From Phlegmacium glaucopus (lineage: Eukaryota; Basidiomycota; Agaricomycetes; Agaricales; Cortinariaceae): DNA of 64,000 bases. The notes below the pieces were generated by a model. It was not told the origin of the DNA and ran no database searches. It saw nothing but the letters and a program-made list of their open reading frames with translations. Below are positions 59,550-64,000 of the stretch, one piece after another. How positions within the stretch are numbered: the first letter of the stretch is position 1; each line of letters opens with the position of its first letter. The stretch lies in contig MU130359.1 in assembly GCA_015039465.1 (NCBI GenBank), positions 429,115-493,114 on the forward strand, read 5' to 3'. The translations under genes and the position numbers were made by a program.

Positions 59550-59759
59550 GGAAATTCGTCTACTGCCAGCTACTGCCTCAGTTGTTTCAGTCGTGATGAT
59601 GGTTGGGAGTCAACCTTGACATTAATATTGATGCTTTGATACAATCATTGAATCAAATCACGGTCACGCATAAAACACGCGTTAAAATTTAATCGGAGTT
59701 TAAAAGATGAATACCTTCATCATGGCTCAAATATCCGTATCCCAGAAGCACTGCGACTC
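59550..59759. promoter_or_regulatory. Shared upstream region of SNF2 and deaminase genes
   Basis: Only 210 bp separate the divergent start codons of the SNF2-RING gene and the deaminase gene, so they probably share a bidirectional promoter. No specific motif is claimed. Confidence 0.5.
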
Positions 59760-61061
59760 TTGCATGAGTTTCGTTACTCAAATCTTAAAATGCCCTACCA
59801 GTCCGCTGGGGGGCCAAACACCCATACCGACATGCGCGTACTTGACACGACCGCTGTTTGCTTGACCACTGGAAACCCCGACGATGTCGTTGCTGCTGCT
59901 TTCGACAAACACAAGGGTATCACTCTTGTTCTAGCGGAGAATGGGGATGTCCTTCCTGCAGACTATGCGGCGACGACTACATTCTTGTCCGCCTTGACAA
60001 GGGCCAGAGGTTGGATAGACCTTCTCCCTTTCCTAGTCAGACACGGCAAAGAAAACTTGAACAAGCGGATCAGGAATCTGCACCAATCCATCACAGACCT
60101 CAACAACGATTTACGATTGGCAGTCCTCCAACATCCGTTTCAGACTATTGAAGAAGAATTTCCCCGCTCAGAGAGTTATCGCAGAGCCATGTATCCGGAT
60201 CAGCGAGTAACAGTCGATTGCGTGCTTGACGACCTCATTCGCACATGCAGGGACGCATCTACATTCAAGATGCAAGAAGACCAGACGTCGTTCCTGCAAT
60301 ATGTGCAACTCTTCGGTGCTGCAGACGCTCTACAGAACTCTCGTTTTTTGCTTTTGCTCACTAGCGATCGCAATCCTGTGAATTCGGAGCGCAGGGAACG
60401 TGCGGAGAGGTTGAAGCGACGTCTAGCGAAAATTTGCCAATACGCCAGAATCGGGCAACTTATAAAGATGGTGAAGCGATTACCCAATATTCCATTCCGC
60501 TGGATTGAGGGGAACCTCATTGGCACAGGAGAGGGGACATTTGAGATTTGTGCCGACCCGATGGATGCCGTGAGCCGCATACTGCAGGAAGAGCTATCGT
60601 TAAAGGATATGGATGCAATCAACGAGCATTTTCCTCAGTTGGCCAGAAACTGGGAGCAGGGGCGATTCATCAACCCACGCATCCATGCCGAACTTCGTAT
60701 CATTCTCCATCTCAGCCCATCGTTGCTATCAAGATCGCCTACGGATTTGCTACCCATTGGTTGCAGCAAACGGAGCTGTCTTTGTGTGTTGTGGATGGAG
60801 GCATTCAATTACGATACTGGGATGTTATGGATGACGAGCGGTTCTCATGGCAAGCCATATGACAACTGGGCACTTCCAGGCGCAGCAAGCGAGATGGAAG
60901 GGGTCAGAGCTTGGCGTCTTGATGAATACGTCATCACGAGTGTTTACAAGCTACCAGATACCTTAGCTTGGCTTAGGATGTTAACTTCGAAGCGGATCTC
61001 CAGTGGCTCTGATAGCGACAGCTCTGAAGATGCTGTAGAGGATCGCATTCGGAAGATTTAG
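59760..61061 (+). CDS. OTT_1508-like cytidine-deaminase-fold protein
   Basis: Single-exon gene of 433 residues. The C-terminal part shows the deaminase-fold pattern of the OTT_1508-like fungal family: HAE at residues 309-311 (PRIHAELRIILHL) as zinc ligand and proton-shuttle glutamate, then, about 24 residues on, GCSKRSCLC with Cys335, Cys340 and Cys342 as candidate zinc ligands. The N-terminal 300 residues are mostly helical (for example SITDLNNDLRLAVLQHP, RRERAERLKRRLAKICQYAR) and typical of such proteins. The acidic, serine-rich C-terminus is SSGSDSDSSEDAVEDR. The substrate is unknown; members are thought to act on nucleic acids or nucleotides. Start: the first ATG (MHEFRYSNLK) is used, but the second at residue 11 (MPYQS) is equally possible. 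The family call is from memory of the motif pattern. Confidence 0.7.
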   Translation: MHEFRYSNLKMPYQSAGGPNTHTDMRVLDTTAVCLTTGNPDDVVAAAFDKHKGITLVLAENGDVLPADYAATTTFLSALTRARGWIDLLPFLVRHGKENLNKRIRNLHQSITDLNNDLRLAVLQHPFQTIEEEFPRSESYRRAMYPDQRVTVDCVLDDLIRTCRDASTFKMQEDQTSFLQYVQLFGAADALQNSRFLLLLTSDRNPVNSERRERAERLKRRLAKICQYARIGQLIKMVKRLPNIPFRWIEGNLIGTGEGTFEICADPMDAVSRILQEELSLKDMDAINEHFPQLARNWEQGRFINPRIHAELRIILHLSPSLLSRSPTDLLPIGCSKRSCLCVLWMEAFNYDTGMLWMTSGSHGKPYDNWALPGAASEMEGVRAWRLDEYVITSVYKLPDTLAWLRMLTSKRISSGSDSDSSEDAVEDRIRKI

Positions 61062-61945
61062 GCTGGCGATGTAGTGGGTCTCCCGGTGCCCATGAATTGA
61101 TTGACATTATCTGTACGCGCCGCAGGTACATTCTATGAACCTAGGATAGTGAATTCGCCAGTGATGATGTGCCATCACGCCCTCCATTCGCCCGATTAGT
61201 TAAGATCTATGTCTTCCTATAATGTTGTTCTTGTTGGTGAGCCTGTGGTTACTTCACGGAATGTTAATTGTTAATTCAGAAAAGTATATACATAGGTATT
61301 TAGTCATTTTATTTTCTGGCTGGGTCTAGCCATTTGCTTGAGATGGGGCCCTGACAAGAGATTGATTCTCTGCTGCGAGCAACTGCCCCTAGGGTGCTTA
61401 GAACAACAATTTTCGACGAGGACAGGGGTAAGACAGCTCTTAACACCCGAATGCCAGCGAGGGATGACCAAGCACCCTCTCTGCTGTGAGCAACTGCTCG
61501 CAGGGTGGATTGTGGGTGCAAGTTGACGAAACAGGAATGGCAGACAGATGGTGGATGAGGACGAGATGAGGATGAGGACGAGCGGGGGATACCTTCTTCC
61601 CAAAGTTCCTGAGAGTGCATGCTCTCCGACATTAGATATTCCATTTTTCAACCCAACGGATCTGGTAAAATTGGCCATCTCACAAGTGTACCATGATGGC
61701 AACTTGGTTAGCAGGAGATCGAGCGCCACCAAATGAAAAGTTGCCAGGGAACGTAGCCTTTGGGATGGGAAACATCGTTTACAGTTAGATCAGATAATTT
61801 TCTCTCTTTTTTTGGGCACCATATGAAAGATGGAATTCGATAGACGTAAGTAATGACAGAAGGATCACAAGGATTTGCATTAATCTAAGTCCATCAGGGT
61901 ATAACTAATGTGCGGGGCACCAACTCAAGAAGGAATATTCAACTT
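61062..61945. other. Intergenic with duplicated hydrophobin 3' flank
   Basis: About 61650-61945 is the inverted copy of the region downstream of hydrophobin copy 2 (47000-47290). At 61360-61500 a phrase TCTCTGCTGCGAGCAACTGC recurs about 110 bp on as TCTCTGCTGTGAGCAACTGC. No gene recognised. Confidence 0.55.
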
Positions 61946-62750
61946 TTACAAGTTAAGGTTAACGGGGTTGCAACCGAGGGAAACAGTACCGCCTTAACGT
62001 TGGCAAAACAAAAAATATATAGTTAGAAGACAGAAAACATGATCATATAAACCGTGCTTACCGAAGGAGTTGTCTGTGCAGCAGACAGGTTGGGTAGAGC
62101 TGGCAAAAAAAAAAGTTTTAATTCAAATTTCAAACCGGTCAGGTTCATGAAATCTAAAAAACTTACCAAGAGTCGCTTCCACCGGTGGCGGTGATCTGGG
62201 TGCAAGTAAGACCGACAAGACCAGAGATAGTGGTCGCAGAGACTCCCAAAGGACCGAGGGCGGTGGTAGCAGCGGGTGCAGTGGGTAACTGAGCGCTCTT
62301 GCCTATAATAATTCGTTTTCATGATAGCACTATAGCGATATGGTGAAAATAAAACTCACAGCAGTGGAGTTGTTCGGTCTTGCATTTGCTAGCGGCGATA
62401 GTAGGAGCAGGGCTCCCAGGGAACGGAGGGAGGATGGTAGGAGAGGGGATGGTAGGAGGAGGGCCGGTAGAATTAAGGCCAGTAGGAGAGGGGCCAGTAG
62501 GAGGAGGGCCAGTAGGAGGAGGGCCAGTAGGATGAGGGCCGGTAGGAGAGGGGCCAGTAGGAGGAGAGCCAGTAGGATGAGGGCCAGTAGGAGAGGGGCC
62601 GGTAGGATTACAGCAAGGGTTCCAGAAACAAACGTAATACCTTGAACCATGACGAAGCAAGGAAACTGGAAGTTCTGAAACAGATAAAAAAAAACCGAAC
62701 GTTGGTTTGAATGCTTTCCTAACTATGACGCGAACAGTTTTGCTGTTCAT
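61946..62750 (-). pseudogene. Third hydrophobin copy, 5'-truncated, no signal peptide
   Basis: Inverted duplicate of hydrophobin copy 2. Exons 2 to 4 (62302-62167, 62099-62062, 61992-61946) and the repeat part of exon 1 are intact, with all eight cysteines and good splice sites. Homology ends near 62605, inside the PTGPSPTG repeat, and the signal peptide is gone. The frame stays open upstream to an ATG at 62750 with unrelated residues (SKTVRV..FWNPCCNPTG). Without a secretion signal it is unlikely to work as a hydrophobin; a truncated copy is the safest call. Confidence 0.8.
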
Positions 62751-64000
62751 TTAAGAACCACGGCGTCATTAGGCCAGTGGCCACTGTTGTACTACCGCTG
62801 GAAGTTACGTGACTCAAAGATCAATAGTTTGCTGGTAATCAGAGTCGTAGTCTATAGCCTTGTGCCAGGAAACGGATGGAGTTTGCACTACATGGATGGA
62901 AGAGGAAAGGCGCTATTAACTGACTATATAAATACAATAGGTTCATCTTCTCGTTGCATTAGTCAGGCTCAGTTTGACGCACCTTCTCAAGGATTTATGT
63001 GCCGGTTCGGATATATAACAGTGACCTATATGGAGACTTTAAACTTCTCTCAACTGGACCTTAACGCTTTAAAACCAATAGGGGTTATAAGAGGCCAATA
63101 GCCCGCTCTCGAAAGAAGACGCAGGTACCTCGAAGTTTTTCCAATACGACTTACACAAGCACTGCCCCCCGCGAGTTTACGAATCGCGTTGTTAAAAGCT
63201 CGAGGACAACGTTATTCACACTACAGAGCAGAAGACCCGAACGTCTCGTCAGCTTAGGAGAGGCAGAGACAAACAGAGAACGCAGACACCAATTACGTAC
63301 GCTGTTAGGAACTAGGAAGGCTTCTGGCACGCAGTTAACGGGAACACGTATAGGCGTCAAGTAATACTGTAAAATCGCAAGTAATGGGGTTTGTACCGAA
63401 ATGTTGCCACTTAAGTACTTAGTTCAAAGGCAGTAGATCCGTTTCGGTTGGAATGAAAATGCCGGCAAACTCGGCTAAGCCAAGGCGACAAAAACACTTC
63501 TTTAAATGTACGTATCTAACAATCGGTAACTTAAAGTTCCGCTCCTGGAGAAGAGAGATAAGTAACCGTGACAATAGTTAACGAAACAATAGTTAACGAA
63601 CTACGATCGAGAGCTATAATGGCATACGAAAAAGTGGTTCGACATAAAAAAAGGAATCTAAAATAAGTCACCAGAGACGGTGAACTGATGAACAGAGGTA
63701 GTTAACTGTCGCATTTTGCCGCTCACCGCGGCAGAGGTGTACATTTGGAGAAGCATTACTCCATGCGTGTAGGGTTGGTACGAAAATAAAGGAGGCTAAT
63801 AGTTAGTAGAGCATGTTGTGGAGACCTTCATATTTCTAGCGGTACAAGATGGGTAACAGAAGTGAGTTTGTCAAGGGTCACAAGTCATGATGGTTGTTTT
63901 ATTTGTTATACGTTAAGTTTCAGTAGAGACGAGAGCGAAAACGGTGAGAACACCGACGATAGCAGGGGGGCGGAATGTACAGGGGGGGATGGCCGGGAGT
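62751..64000. other. Right end, no recognisable gene
   Basis: The open frame at 62787-63101 and others have no family resemblance. Phrases such as AACAATAGTTAACGAA repeated within 63570-63605 suggest repeat-derived DNA, possibly part of an LTR element continuing beyond the window, but no ends are visible. Confidence 0.35.

Noticed and set aside
1..64000. tRNA, rRNA or other structured RNA genes
   Set aside because: No cloverleaf with A-box and B-box spacing and no rRNA signature noticed by eye; a covariance-model search would be needed to exclude small RNAs.

Overview
The window looks like nuclear DNA of a mushroom-forming basidiomycete (Agaricomycetes, probably Agaricales). Spliceosomal introns of about 50-60 bp are dense, genes sit on both strands, and the gene families are typical: class I hydrophobins, NACHT-STAND proteins starting with an 'INGGT'-type leader, a fungal P-loop GTPase family, an OTT_1508-like deaminase and a SNF2-RING ligase. 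I see no prokaryotic, viral or CRISPR features.

Layout. 1-2.8 kb: two housekeeping genes, mrd1 (minus, running off the left edge) and prefoldin subunit 3 (plus). 3.3-21.7 kb: a tandemly repeated module of NACHT protein, MFS transporter and small secreted protein. Two modules are complete; a third is broken, and joint remnants lie between them. 21.8-24.6 kb: decayed LRR-like sequence. 24.7-30.9 kb: the outstanding feature, a GTPase gene whose middle is split into 75 exons of exactly one codon plus one exon of three codons, separated by about 70 near-identical introns of about 53 bp and a few diverged ones. 30.9-39.4 kb: CpG-poor, AT-rich DNA with a NACHT copy shattered by a solo LTR and two larger insertions, plus TIR elements. 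40-47 kb: two divergent class I hydrophobin genes on the arms of a large imperfect inverted duplication, one arm of which carries non-autonomous DNA transposons. 47-53.3 kb: a gene of unknown function with a repetitive coiled-coil tail, its decayed paralogue, and a decayed coiled-coil gene on the other strand. 53.4-61.1 kb: a SHPRH/IRC20-like SNF2-RING gene head-to-head with an OTT_1508-like deaminase. 61.6-62.8 kb: a third hydrophobin, 5'-truncated and without a signal peptide. 62.8-64 kb: no recognisable gene.

The most important observation is the single-codon exon array (26,049-30,307). Each unit is AG, three bases, GT. The three bases differ from unit to unit while the intron is conserved. 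Read in the phase set by the upstream GTPase exons, none of the 75 triplets is a stop; the other two phases of the joined triplets have 4 and 11 stops. The reading frame runs into a normal C-terminal exon with a transmembrane segment, giving a 518-residue protein. This is inferred from sequence and needs cDNA evidence, but the frame and splice-site coherence are hard to explain otherwise.
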